Source: JAKAWW01 sp049966775
GTDB taxonomy: Archaea > Micrarchaeota > Micrarchaeia > Micrarchaeales > Micrarchaeaceae
Reading direction: 5' to 3'
NCBI GenBank assembly: GCA_049966775.1
Contig: JBMFTZ010000003.1
Coordinates: 1 to 36,386, forward strand
DNA: 36,386 nucleotides
Every line of letters starts with the position of its first letter. Within the stretch, counting starts at the first letter, position 1. The translations under genes and the position numbers were made by a program. Positions 24,713 through 32,979 of the stretch are shown one piece after another. The notes under the pieces are model-generated. The model saw nothing but the letters and a program-made list of their open reading frames with translations, was not told where the DNA came from and did no database searches.

Positions 24713-25776
24713 AGCGGCGCATCGACATGCTCTCCGCTGGCGTCTATACGATAGCAGTTGTTTTATTGTCGATAATGCTTTCGGCAAGCGGCATAATGCT
24801 CGGAGTAGGCTTTGCCATGGGGGATAAGAAGCTCAAGGAGCTGGGCCAGAACGAACTTTTCCAAACACTGATAAACGGCGCTGTGCTTGGGATCATATTC
24901 GTGCTGTTCGCGCAGAACGGCCTCGTTGGCTCAATAATAAATGGCATGATGACCGGGCTGCAGATAAATGCGACGTGCGAGCAGATCCTCGCTTCTAACC
25001 CTGCAATCTGCTTTGCCTCAGCTTATCTTGCAGGTACCTCGACAGTAACCATAAACGGCGTGGCATACCAGTCGCTCCTTAGCATATCTACGGAGATGCT
25101 GCTCTCTGTGTCGGCTGTATATGCTGCAGTAGCGCTGCTCAGCTCGATAAAACTCAGCTTTGTGGTGAGCATTTCTCTCGCATCGCTCTTTTCCCCGCTG
25201 CTTGCGCAGTTTGGCAGGCTTATATCGATGCTTACAACCGCGATAATAGGGATAGAGGCGCAGGCGATACTGCTCAAGTTTGTTGCCGTTTCTGCGGTAT
25301 CAATAATGCTACCGGTAGGTATGGTGCTGCGCATAGTATATTTCACCAGGAAGCTCGGCGGCGCGCTGATGGCTATAGCTATCGGTCTCTTTTGCGTGCT
25401 ACCACTCACATACGTGTTCAACGCTGCGCTGGTATCAAACTATTCGGCAGATGCGAGCAACACAGCCATAACATCACTTACTTCTCTTCTGAATAGCACA
25501 AGCCAGAGCGCAAGCGCCGGATTGCAAGCATACGGCACTGCGAACAGCACCAATGACACAAAGGGCATCATACAGGGGCTCTCATCAATAGCAAAGTCGC
25601 TGCTTGATAGCATGATTAATATCTTCAGGAGAATCTCTAATCTGATAGCGCTGCTTATCGTGGAGGTATTTATCCTGCCGATGCTGAGCATAGCGCTCAC
25701 CATAATAGGCATCAGGGAGTTCGCGAAGATACTTGGATCGGAATTTGTAACCTCGCTACACCTGGGATATCTATGA
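24709..25776 (+). CDS. VirB6/CedA-like polytopic membrane protein
   Basis: A 355-residue protein with about seven TM segments, at roughly 12-37, 50-70, 125-145, 149-168, 184-212, 216-238 and 312-338. A Ser/Thr/Asn-rich extracytoplasmic-type loop spans 240-290, and a cysteine pair (Cys89 and Cys97) sits in another loop. This is the arrangement of VirB6/TrbL or CedA inner-membrane channel components. The start is TTG 24709 in a TTGA overlap with the pilin-like gene, or ATG 24727. Assignment rests on topology and gene order; no motif proves it. Confidence 0.5.
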   Translation: MKRRIDMLSAGVYTIAVVLLSIMLSASGIMLGVGFAMGDKKLKELGQNELFQTLINGAVLGIIFVLFAQNGLVGSIINGMMTGLQINATCEQILASNPAICFASAYLAGTSTVTINGVAYQSLLSISTEMLLSVSAVYAAVALLSSIKLSFVVSISLASLFSPLLAQFGRLISMLTTAIIGIEAQAILLKFVAVSAVSIMLPVGMVLRIVYFTRKLGGALMAIAIGLFCVLPLTYVFNAALVSNYSADASNTAITSLTSLLNSTSQSASAGLQAYGTANSTNDTKGIIQGLSSIAKSLLDSMINIFRRISNLIALLIVEVFILPMLSIALTIIGIREFAKILGSEFVTSLHLGYL

Positions 25777-26489
25777 AAAATGAGAGGATCGTATTGCTTT
25801 TGCTTCTTTCGACAGCGGTCTTGTCGCTCATGGCGGGCATCGCGCTCCTAAACGGGCTTCTCATCGCGCTGTGCGCTGTGGCTGTAACAATCTCTGTTTT
25901 GGCGATCAAGTCGTGGTATGTGGTAGAGGCACTGATATTCTCGCGCAGCGGCATTGTCGAGATATGCGGCGGCTATGAGCTGAGCGGAAGTAGGGAAGCC
26001 GCGGTTAAAAGGGAAGGCTATAATTTCAGCGCGACTGCAGCGGCACTACTTGAGGGCGCGGCGAATACCGTAGATCAAGGTAGCATAGAGCAGATGATAG
26101 CTGGGGTAAGTTTTCCGTTCAGGTTTGTGATGCACGTAAGGAGCGTTAGCGCCGAGAAGGTACTCAACACAATCGGCACAAAACGCGCCATAAAAGAGCT
26201 GGAGCTTGGCAGGCTGGCCGGCTCTACAAGATTTGAAGCCAAACGAGCTGCATTAAAGCGCGAGATAGAAGCGCTAAATAGGGACATCGAAGCAGTAAGC
26301 AGCAGCGCGCCGAAGGAGCTGGTGCGCTACATTGCGACAACTGCCATAGCGCAGAATAGGATTGCTGCGGAAGAAGCTGCGAAGAGGCAGATTCGCGAGC
26401 TCACAAGCTATTTCAGTGCGCTGACAGGCGCAAGCGCAAGAGGACTGGCTGGCGCGGAGCTCATAGAGGCCATAAGCCTTAGCAGTTAG
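25773..26489 (+). CDS. Membrane-anchored protein resembling a VirB4 N-terminal domain
   Basis: A 238-residue protein with two adjacent TM helices at about 6-25 and 27-48. The remaining soluble domain includes SFPFRFVMHVRSV (near 110-122) followed by a long basic coiled helix with KREIEALNRDIEAV, and a region of the pattern ELVRYIATTAIAQNR. HerA/VirB4-family conjugation ATPases often carry such a domain N-terminal to the motor. Here it is a separate gene immediately before a motor-only ATPase. ATG 25773 overlaps the previous TGA (ATGA). The link to VirB4 is inference. Confidence 0.5.
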   Translation: MKNERIVLLLLLSTAVLSLMAGIALLNGLLIALCAVAVTISVLAIKSWYVVEALIFSRSGIVEICGGYELSGSREAAVKREGYNFSATAAALLEGAANTVDQGSIEQMIAGVSFPFRFVMHVRSVSAEKVLNTIGTKRAIKELELGRLAGSTRFEAKRAALKREIEALNRDIEAVSSSAPKELVRYIATTAIAQNRIAAEEAAKRQIRELTSYFSALTGASARGLAGAELIEAISLSS

Positions 26490-26499
26490 TGGTGGCGCA

Positions 26500-27633
26500 A
26501 TGGCTTTGTGGAGTTTATCAAATGCCAGAAATGCGGGCAATAGCATATACCTGCAGGGCATGTCTGAGCCTAGCATGGGTCGCAATGGCATATATATAGG
26601 CAGGACAGCGGTATATGACACACCTTTCATGCTCGACCTGCATGGCACTGTTAATCCGCACCTTGCCATAATAGGGATGACAGGCTCAGGGAAGACGTAC
26701 CTCACAAAAAGCATCGCGCTACGGGCAGCGATATACGACGATTACAAGCTACTCATAATGGACTGGAACGGCGAATATGCACAAACAATAGAATTCCTCA
26801 ACGGCATACATATGCACTTGAGTGATAAAGAGTATACAGAGGGCGCCGAAGCCGGTTTGGTATCGGCACTCAGCAGAAACGCCTTGCATGAACATATGTG
26901 CATAGACATGTCAGAGCTAAGGGATTCGGACAGCAAGACCTCTGCCAGCAAAGCGTTCTTGCGGGCCGCAATACAGACAATGCACAGCATTAGCTTGGAA
27001 GGGCACAGCAATTCTATGATAATAATAGACGAGGCGTGGCACATGCTTTCCGGATCAGAGGAAATATTCACGCTGTTCCGCGAAGGCAGAAAATATGGGA
27101 TAAGTATAGTGATTGCGACGCAGATGGCTTCCGACATAAATAACGCTGTGATTGCAAATGCGGGATGCGTAATAATCTTCAAACTGCAAAACCCGGACGA
27201 CTATAAATTGCTAAAGGCTGCGGGCATCTTGCACAACTCGATGGTAGCAGACTCCACAGATCTTGGCATAGGCAGCTGTATCGTGCACCAGAACATGAAC
27301 GACGGCACCAGCTCGCACTTTGGTATATCGCACGTGGATGGTGTGGATGCTGAAGGCATATCGGTTTCAGGTGATAAAATGCAGGTTTATATACCTAGCA
27401 GCAAATTTTTCGGCGCTGTAAATGCGCTCGGGGAAAACGCTAAGGCCGCAGTAAGCAACCTTATTATGGAGAGCAACAGGCGCGTGGATCTGGTGGCGCT
27501 CATAATGGCCTTACGGAAGTGCGCGGTAGACAGACCAAAGATCCTGGAATTCCTTTATTCCATAGGGGTCGATGGCATTTCGATAGTGATGGCATATGAG
27601 AAGGCGGCAGCTGCAGACAACGGCGCGAAATGA
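26500..27633 (+). CDS. HerA/VirB4-type ATPase (motor domain only)
   Basis: A 377-residue P-loop ATPase of the HerA/FtsK superfamily. Walker A GMTGSGKT is at 59-66, LLIMDWNGEY at 84-93 (the D-N-GEY block of HerA/VirB4), Walker B MIIIDEAW at 173-180, and sensor ISIVIATQ at 201-208. It lacks the usual N-terminal half of VirB4, which the preceding gene may supply. It would drive pilus assembly or DNA/protein transport at the membrane as a hexamer. ATG 26500 is preceded by GGTGG. Its TGA overlaps the next gene's proposed start region by 38 bp. Confidence 0.85.
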   Translation: MALWSLSNARNAGNSIYLQGMSEPSMGRNGIYIGRTAVYDTPFMLDLHGTVNPHLAIIGMTGSGKTYLTKSIALRAAIYDDYKLLIMDWNGEYAQTIEFLNGIHMHLSDKEYTEGAEAGLVSALSRNALHEHMCIDMSELRDSDSKTSASKAFLRAAIQTMHSISLEGHSNSMIIIDEAWHMLSGSEEIFTLFREGRKYGISIVIATQMASDINNAVIANAGCVIIFKLQNPDDYKLLKAAGILHNSMVADSTDLGIGSCIVHQNMNDGTSSHFGISHVDGVDAEGISVSGDKMQVYIPSSKFFGAVNALGENAKAAVSNLIMESNRRVDLVALIMALRKCAVDRPKILEFLYSIGVDGISIVMAYEKAAAADNGAK

Positions 27634-28249
27634 TGGCAACGGCAAGATATTGCTGTGCTCTTCATTCCACGTAGACGCTGTACTCACTACAGGCTTGCGG
27701 CAGGTCAGGAGAAAGCTTGCTGCGCTCCCACATCTATCAATCACGGCTGAAGGCTCGAAGCTGGGCTATAGCATAGAGGGCTTGGAAAACCGCGCGGCTA
27801 TGGAGCTTGAGCGGACTGGCGTAACATACAGGTTTTATTTCGAAAAGCCGAGCATGCGCGCCTACATAAGAAACCTGCTGGCGTTCATCGCAATACTGGG
27901 CTTGCTAAAGGACGATTATGATATTAAGCTGAACAGCGTGCACGGCTACATCGCGTATGCGCTCGCAGAAAGTATGCAAGCTGCATATGACAAAGCCGAA
28001 ACTTCAAACGAAGAGCTTGTAAGCAGGGTAATGGCGCTAGACAGGATAAACAGCTCTCTTGCAAAGGCGCTTCTTGGCTATCAGGCAGAGCAAAAGCAGA
28101 TGAACATCCAGATTGCCGTTTACAAGAGGTTTGCATATGAAGTCTTAAGCGCAGCAACGGCACACGGCGCTATGGGGTTGCTTAAATCGATAGGAGTGGA
28201 AGAAGAAGTTATAAAAAGTGCATCAAGTGTACTAGAATCCAAGGGATGA
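27596..28249 (+). CDS. Soluble protein of unknown function in the cluster
   Basis: A 217-residue soluble alpha/beta protein with no recognised family. The N-terminal part (KILLCSSFHVDAVLTTGLRQ, then SITAEGSKLGYSIEG) looks beta-rich; the C-terminal 130 residues are helical. The start is unclear. ATG 27596 overlaps the ATPase gene by 38 bp, TTG 27650 would give a protein starting at LLCSSF, and the ATGATG at the ATPase stop is in another frame. Its position between the ATPase and the Ig-like membrane protein suggests a cytoplasmic partner of the motor. Confidence 0.6.
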   Translation: MRRRQLQTTARNDGNGKILLCSSFHVDAVLTTGLRQVRRKLAALPHLSITAEGSKLGYSIEGLENRAAMELERTGVTYRFYFEKPSMRAYIRNLLAFIAILGLLKDDYDIKLNSVHGYIAYALAESMQAAYDKAETSNEELVSRVMALDRINSSLAKALLGYQAEQKQMNIQIAVYKRFAYEVLSAATAHGAMGLLKSIGVEEEVIKSASSVLESKG

Positions 28250-28253
28250 AAAC

Positions 28254-29072
28254 ATGCTATATGAAATTGCTGCAATGGGTGCGCTAAACACGTTGTACGC
28301 GGTACATATGCTGCTGCTGATAGGCGCCAATTACAAGTGCAACGGGTTATGCGTGCGCGTGCAGAACGAGGGCAGCAGGGTGACATTGCACGTTAGCTAT
28401 GGCGGACAGCCGCTCGATGGCGCGGTACTGCACATATCAGTAAACGGCCAAACTTCCACATTTACCACAAACGACACAGGCGGCATTGCATTCTTCGCTC
28501 CGCTGAAGCTCGGGGCGAACCACTTTACCGCAGGGTACGCAAAACAAAGCAGGTCCTTTGAAGTATACTATCTCGGGGGCATGGGTGGGCTAATGGCCAT
28601 ACCGATCGGCGCGGTACTGCTACTCGCAGTGGTAAGAGTTGCAGACTTTAAAAATGGCAACAGAAGCATACTATTGCATTTCAATGCTGATGAATACCCT
28701 GATGCAAGAGCGGCAAACCTGCAAAAGGCCGGCCATGAAGAGGGCCCGCTTGCCGTTCGCGGCAACAGCGAACCGTATACGGGCATTATTGCAGAAGGCA
28801 TGATAAGTGGCGCCTTGACCAATGGAGCGTACCACATTGGGGATGCAAAAACAGCAAGTAGATTCATGGCGGCAAACGACGTTATAGCAACGAGCAGCAT
28901 AAGAAGCGCGAGAAGTTTCAAGGGCCACGAGCACGTAAGTATTGCGGTTTTGAACGCATATGAACGCAAATCGGTGGATTTCAACAAATACATCAATTCT
29001 GATACGGGTTGCATTATGCTTTACTTGCATGCGATAGGCTCACTTGAGGTGATTGAATTCTTTGGCTCGTAA
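28254..29072 (+). CDS. Membrane protein with an Ig-like ectodomain
   Basis: A 272-residue protein. A hydrophobic N-terminus (about 4-25) precedes a small beta domain (30-105) with GGQPLDGAVLHISVNGQ and FTTNDTGGIAFFAP, the pattern of bacterial Ig-like/CarboxypepD-regulatory-type repeats. A TM helix follows at about 110-130 (GLMAIPIGAVLLLAVV), then a cytoplasmic domain of about 140 residues with no family I recognise. Such a protein could be the cell-contact or outward-facing component of the machine. ATG 28254 is 4 bp after the preceding stop. Confidence 0.65.
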   Translation: MLYEIAAMGALNTLYAVHMLLLIGANYKCNGLCVRVQNEGSRVTLHVSYGGQPLDGAVLHISVNGQTSTFTTNDTGGIAFFAPLKLGANHFTAGYAKQSRSFEVYYLGGMGGLMAIPIGAVLLLAVVRVADFKNGNRSILLHFNADEYPDARAANLQKAGHEEGPLAVRGNSEPYTGIIAEGMISGALTNGAYHIGDAKTASRFMAANDVIATSSIRSARSFKGHEHVSIAVLNAYERKSVDFNKYINSDTGCIMLYLHAIGSLEVIEFFGS

Positions 29073-29248
29073 AGCAGGTAGCGCGGATTGGCATATACGC
29101 AGGCGTATTGCTCATGTCGATAGGCATGCTGGCGATGCTCCACATGCCTCAGAGCTACATGACTAACGAGACAATCAAAAGCATGATGCTTGCCGCGCTG
29201 CTGCTTACAATCGCATGCATTGCGGTAATATCATTGGCGATTACATGA
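29057..29248 (+). CDS. Small two-TM protein with a non-standard start (ATT?)
   Basis: An open frame between the Ig-like gene and the next membrane gene encodes about 63 residues with two clear TM helices (ARIGIYAGVLLMSIGMLAML and MMLAALLLTIACIAVISLAI). No ATG, GTG or TTG precedes the first helix. ATT 29057 lies five bases after GAGGTG, a good ribosome-binding site inside the upstream gene. The TGA (29246-29248) overlaps the ATG of the next gene (ATGA), the coupling used across the cluster. A TTG at 29108 or ATG at 29114 would cut into the first helix. Confidence 0.5.
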   Translation: MLWLVKQVARIGIYAGVLLMSIGMLAMLHMPQSYMTNETIKSMMLAALLLTIACIAVISLAIT

Positions 29249-29532
29249 TGGACAACATAAAGGCTTTTTATGCACAACCGAGCGCTCTGGAAGGCATGCT
29301 ATACACGCTTTTGAGCACGGCTGCGGCGATTTTCGCAGCTACATCTATAATACTGGCAACTGGTGCTCAAATACGCATTTGGTACCTAGCTGCCATACTC
29401 CTGACCACGCTCCTTGCATCTTTTGCTACGGTTACAACAAGGCATAAAACCATATCCAGAAAGACTAGAATCGCATTTATCGCTTATTTCTCGCTCATGC
29501 TCATCGCGCTAAAGCTTTCAATGGTGATCTGA
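29245..29532 (+). CDS. Small membrane protein (3 TM) in the cluster
   Basis: A 95-residue protein with hydrophobic segments at about 17-40, 44-62 and 75-94, and a basic loop TTRHKTISRKTR. The start is ATG 29245 (ATGA overlap with the preceding small gene) rather than ATG 29215 upstream. No family recognised. Together with the previous gene it resembles the small CedA1/CedA2-type accessory membrane subunits seen around archaeal import channels, by size and position only. Confidence 0.6.
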   Translation: MMDNIKAFYAQPSALEGMLYTLLSTAAAIFAATSIILATGAQIRIWYLAAILLTTLLASFATVTTRHKTISRKTRIAFIAYFSLMLIALKLSMVI

Positions 29533-31764
29533 TTGGATTTCTACAGGATTGAAGAGATACCAAACAAGGGGATAGACAAAAGGGTGATCTTCGATGCGAT
29601 GGGGGGCGAACCCTTCTTGGTAGTCTACGACTTCGCCGACCGCTCTACGGTAATAGGCATCGAAGGGAACCATAGCCTAAAAGTCCAGCTTATCCACAGC
29701 TTTATACAAGGCATAATGCTTTCACACCTTCCAAGCAGCGCCGAGCGTGAATTTGACGCAGAGATAATCTCATGCTATAGCAGCGACCCTGGTCGCGCGT
29801 TCCAGGGTGCTTTCGATCTGCCGATTCTTAAAGGGCTTATGATTGCGGTATTCATACCGGTAACTGAAAAAGAGCTATCACGCACAAAAAAATTCATGGA
29901 GCGCATGCTGAGCAGCAAGAAAGTACGCGAAACGAGCTCTGAGCCACGGAACGCATTAGGCGGCAGGGCAACACTCTCATCGCAAAGAGAGATATTTGAC
30001 GACTCTGACGAAGCACTCGCACTGAATAATATGCTAGGCATGATTAATGATTCTATACTGGATGGCGGCACAATTTACAAATTCTTCATTATCATACCGC
30101 ACGGAAATGGGATAATGCATAATTACATAAGATCCAGGTTCCTTGTCCTTAACGAGAAAAGGTTAAAACGCTTCACATACGCGTCACTGGAAAGCTTAAG
30201 AAAGTATCCTGCGCTGCCATTTGGCTCAAAATATCTTTCTGCTCTGATCGGCTTGAGCGGCAGCATCAAAATTAACTACACAGTGAGCACGCTAGAGCCG
30301 GCAATCCAAGGTGATCTTGATTTGGGCTCATTTGCTAGCGGCGGGGTGAAGGCCACCGAAAGACGCATGAGGATAAGCAGCTCGCTGCTCAATTTAGGCT
30401 TTATAATAACGGGTCTTCCAGGCACAGGCAAGACCACCGAGGCGATGGCTATTGCGGACCAGCTTCTGCTCAAAAACCCGAAACCAAAAGTGCTTATAAT
30501 AGCACCCACCGAAGAATGGGCCGGCTTTGCCGTGGCACATGGAATGCATCTTATAAGGCTTTACAAGGATGCCGTGCCCATAAACTTCTTTAGAAGGCCC
30601 CAGTGCATTAGCAAGGAAAAGTTTTACGAGAATCTGGCGATGATACTTGCTTCAGCTTCTAATGCCGGCCCTTACCAGAATCCCATGGAAAAATGCATGC
30701 TGAACGCGTTCAGGAAGGTGTACGAAAACGACGACGCGCCAGACCCGATAGACGTATATGACAGTATAGAGGAATCGATAATAGAGCTGCATGCGAAGCG
30801 CACTAACGCAGGCATAAAATACAGCAAGCACGGAGAAAACATAAAATCCGCGCTAGAGAATCTTAGGGCGATATTAAGCAGGCCGGAATATGCAGCACAG
30901 CACGGGGCCACGATAGAGGCGCTACTTGAAGAGGGAGTCGTTTTTGATATATCAAATGCTAGCAGCAGCACAAAGCAATACCTTTATGCACTTATACTCA
31001 ATCAGGTATATGCGATCGCTTCAGGCTTCGACACAAATGGGGACATGGAGCTAAGGCTTGCAATTTTCTTAGAAGAAGCACAGACCATATTCGGCGACAA
31101 AGAATCGACCGCTGTGCAGGACATAAAACAGAGGATACAGGACTTTAGGAAGCAGGGTATCGGCCTAATCATGCTTGCACACAACGTGAACGACATAGAA
31201 AGCGGGATAAGGAGGCTGTGCCAGCTCAAGCTTTACCTCAGGCAGGCTTCTGACGTTGCGCCGATTGCCGCGAAGGACCTCACGTTCGCGCTTGCTGAAA
31301 GCGAGGAGGCTACGCTAAAGCTAAAAATGCTTGAGTCGAACATCGGCGCATTGAGCTATGTAACACTGGAAGGCAAAGCCAAAGTACCACACGACACCAT
31401 CTTTATAAGGACCATTAACTACTCCGCAGGGACAGGATACGAAGCAGGTGATTCAGGCAATCGCGTGCTATTGCCGCACGATGCGCAAAGAGATGGGCTA
31501 CCAAAGGCCATTGATGCGGTTATAAGTATCACGCAGCCAGAAGTTGAAGGGAGAAACTCAGCAGTATTTATGAGGGTGCTATTTTTGGGCGAAAGCATAG
31601 GCACATGCAAAATAACCCAGCAAGGCGGCACTGTAATGAAGCTGAAGATGCTTGAAGGCAAGCACTATACGCTACAATTGCTAAACAAGCAGAAGCATAT
31701 AATAAAAGAGATAGGGATAAGGGCAGCCCAAAAGATTTCAGTAAGCCCAGATGCTACGGAATAG
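29533..31764 (+). CDS. Full-length HerA/VirB4-type ATPase
   Basis: A 743-residue ATPase, unlike the first one carrying a large N-terminal domain (1-285). Walker A GLPGTGKT is at 294-301, VLIIAPTEEW follows at 320-329, a VVFDISN strand is at 469-475, Walker B LAIFLEEAQ at 509-517, and QGIGLIMLAHN provides a sensor. This is the HerA/CedB/VirB4 pattern. A C-terminal beta-like domain (about 640-743) may correspond to the double-psi or OB-like parts of archaeal HerA-family ATPases. Start TTG 29533 directly follows the previous TGA, with GGTGAT upstream. It is the last gene of the cluster, convergent with the peroxiredoxin. Confidence 0.85.
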   Translation: MDFYRIEEIPNKGIDKRVIFDAMGGEPFLVVYDFADRSTVIGIEGNHSLKVQLIHSFIQGIMLSHLPSSAEREFDAEIISCYSSDPGRAFQGAFDLPILKGLMIAVFIPVTEKELSRTKKFMERMLSSKKVRETSSEPRNALGGRATLSSQREIFDDSDEALALNNMLGMINDSILDGGTIYKFFIIIPHGNGIMHNYIRSRFLVLNEKRLKRFTYASLESLRKYPALPFGSKYLSALIGLSGSIKINYTVSTLEPAIQGDLDLGSFASGGVKATERRMRISSSLLNLGFIITGLPGTGKTTEAMAIADQLLLKNPKPKVLIIAPTEEWAGFAVAHGMHLIRLYKDAVPINFFRRPQCISKEKFYENLAMILASASNAGPYQNPMEKCMLNAFRKVYENDDAPDPIDVYDSIEESIIELHAKRTNAGIKYSKHGENIKSALENLRAILSRPEYAAQHGATIEALLEEGVVFDISNASSSTKQYLYALILNQVYAIASGFDTNGDMELRLAIFLEEAQTIFGDKESTAVQDIKQRIQDFRKQGIGLIMLAHNVNDIESGIRRLCQLKLYLRQASDVAPIAAKDLTFALAESEEATLKLKMLESNIGALSYVTLEGKAKVPHDTIFIRTINYSAGTGYEAGDSGNRVLLPHDAQRDGLPKAIDAVISITQPEVEGRNSAVFMRVLFLGESIGTCKITQQGGTVMKLKMLEGKHYTLQLLNKQKHIIKEIGIRAAQKISVSPDATE

Positions 31765-31773
31765 CTTGGCCCT

Positions 31774-32373
31774 TCAGAGCTTGCCTATATCTGCAACGAC
31801 ATCTATGTCAAGGGCCTCCTTGCCTGGCTTCCAGTTTGCCGGTATTACGCATATGTGGCCTTTCTTGGCTGGCGTGTCGTGTATGTATTTCAAGCCCATA
31901 AACGAATTGTATATGTGCTCTATGTCCTTGCCCAATCCGTCATTGAATACGGCAAGGTATTGCACGTTGCCCTCAGGATCTATTATGACAAGACCGCGCC
32001 TTGCTGCACCGCTTTTGGTATTGAGGAAACCATACGCAGAGCTTATCCTCTTGTTAAAGTCTTCTATGAGGGGTATTTTGCTCTTCTTAACCCTCGGCGA
32101 CGTTTCTGTCCACGCCTTGTGCGAGTACACGCTATCTGTGCTTACGCCAAAGATGATCGCATTGTTCTTAGTAAACTTGTCATAGTATTCCATGAAGCCT
32201 TCCAAGTCGGTAGCACATACAAAGGTAAAGTCGCCAGGATAGAATGCCAATATAACCCATTTGCCCTTATACTGCTTAAGATTTATCTCCTTTATGTCCT
32301 TCTGCTCAGGGAAGTATGCACTGGCAGATATCTCAGGGGCTTGCTCTCCTATTTCTACCATATTTTCACCCAT
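31774..32373 (-). CDS. 2-Cys peroxiredoxin (AhpC/Prx1 type)
   Basis: Reduces hydrogen and alkyl peroxides. The peroxidatic cysteine is C53 in YPGDFTFVCATDL, where T and C of the TxxC active site are present. The second cysteine, C175 in GHICVIPANWKPG, is displaced by two residues relative to the usual VCPANW resolving motif. Length 199. Start ATG 32373 has TATA (TATAAATT on the plus strand, 32393-32400) about 23 bp upstream, hence probably leaderless; another ATG occurs four codons in after GGTGA. Confidence 0.92.
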   Translation of the reverse strand: MGENMVEIGEQAPEISASAYFPEQKDIKEINLKQYKGKWVILAFYPGDFTFVCATDLEGFMEYYDKFTKNNAIIFGVSTDSVYSHKAWTETSPRVKKSKIPLIEDFNKRISSAYGFLNTKSGAARRGLVIIDPEGNVQYLAVFNDGLGKDIEHIYNSFMGLKYIHDTPAKKGHICVIPANWKPGKEALDIDVVADIGKL

Positions 32374-32392
32374 TCTTATTGCGCCAAAAAGC

Positions 32393-32400
32393 TATAAATT
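32393..32400 (-). promoter_or_regulatory. TATA box of the peroxiredoxin gene
   Basis: AATTTATA on the coding strand, about 23 bp upstream of ATG 32373, fits a leaderless promoter. Confidence 0.45.
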
Positions 32401-32451
32401 ACGATACGATGAAAAAACGGATGCGCATGTAAATATTGCAAGTAGAACGCA

Positions 32452-32934
32452 TCAGCTGACTTTCTGCACAAGAGTTCCCACTGTCGTATGAGGGAAACCT
32501 GTTTGCAAATCCGTGTAGTTCAATATCACATAGCCGTGGAATATGCTGCCAGGGCTACCAGAGTATGCAGAGCTTCCGCTATAGCACTGCACGTTGCTGA
32601 AAGAGTAGTTTCCGCCTATGGGCAGGTAAATCTCACTGCTTCCAGTAAGCTGGGTCATACCTGCAAGCGAAACATTTGAATTGCAGCCTATCCCGGTAAT
32701 CTCTATGGGCGATTCGGTTGACTGCTCTATATTAATCTGCAACACGCCGGAGGTGCTCATGAAGTCCTGAAGGCAGCTGAAATCTGCAGGGAATATACAG
32801 CTGCTCGTGACATACGAGCTAGGGCTAAACAGCCCCATCATGAAAAGCGCGGCAAGCGCTATGCTTATTATTAGTATTGCCCAGCCGTATGTCATCAGGT
32901 ATTCCATCGCGCTCTGCAGCTTTAACACGGCCAT
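32452..32934 (-). CDS. Type IV pilin-like protein (class III signal peptide)
   Basis: A 160-residue protein beginning MAVLKLQSAMEYLMTYGW, the archaeal class III prepilin signature, with cleavage expected just before the QSAMEY hydrophobic stretch (7-36). The rest is a beta-rich, Ser/Gly/Asn-rich extracellular domain with four cysteines that could form disulphides. It is a stand-alone gene with no pilin peptidase or assembly ATPase nearby. It is unrelated in sequence to the VirB2-like candidate at 24.35 kb. Confidence 0.8.
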   Translation of the reverse strand: MAVLKLQSAMEYLMTYGWAILIISIALAALFMMGLFSPSSYVTSSCIFPADFSCLQDFMSTSGVLQINIEQSTESPIEITGIGCNSNVSLAGMTQLTGSSEIYLPIGGNYSFSNVQCYSGSSAYSGSPGSIFHGYVILNYTDLQTGFPHTTVGTLVQKVS

Positions 32935-32979
32935 GCGAACACAACAATATAATACACTTATATAATAAATTATTATCGC

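Noticed and set aside
24298..31764. The nine-gene cluster as an integrated conjugative plasmid or virus
   Set aside because: Despite the adjacent tRNAs, I see no integrase, relaxase, replication protein, direct-repeat attachment sites or composition change. Not excluded, but unsupported.
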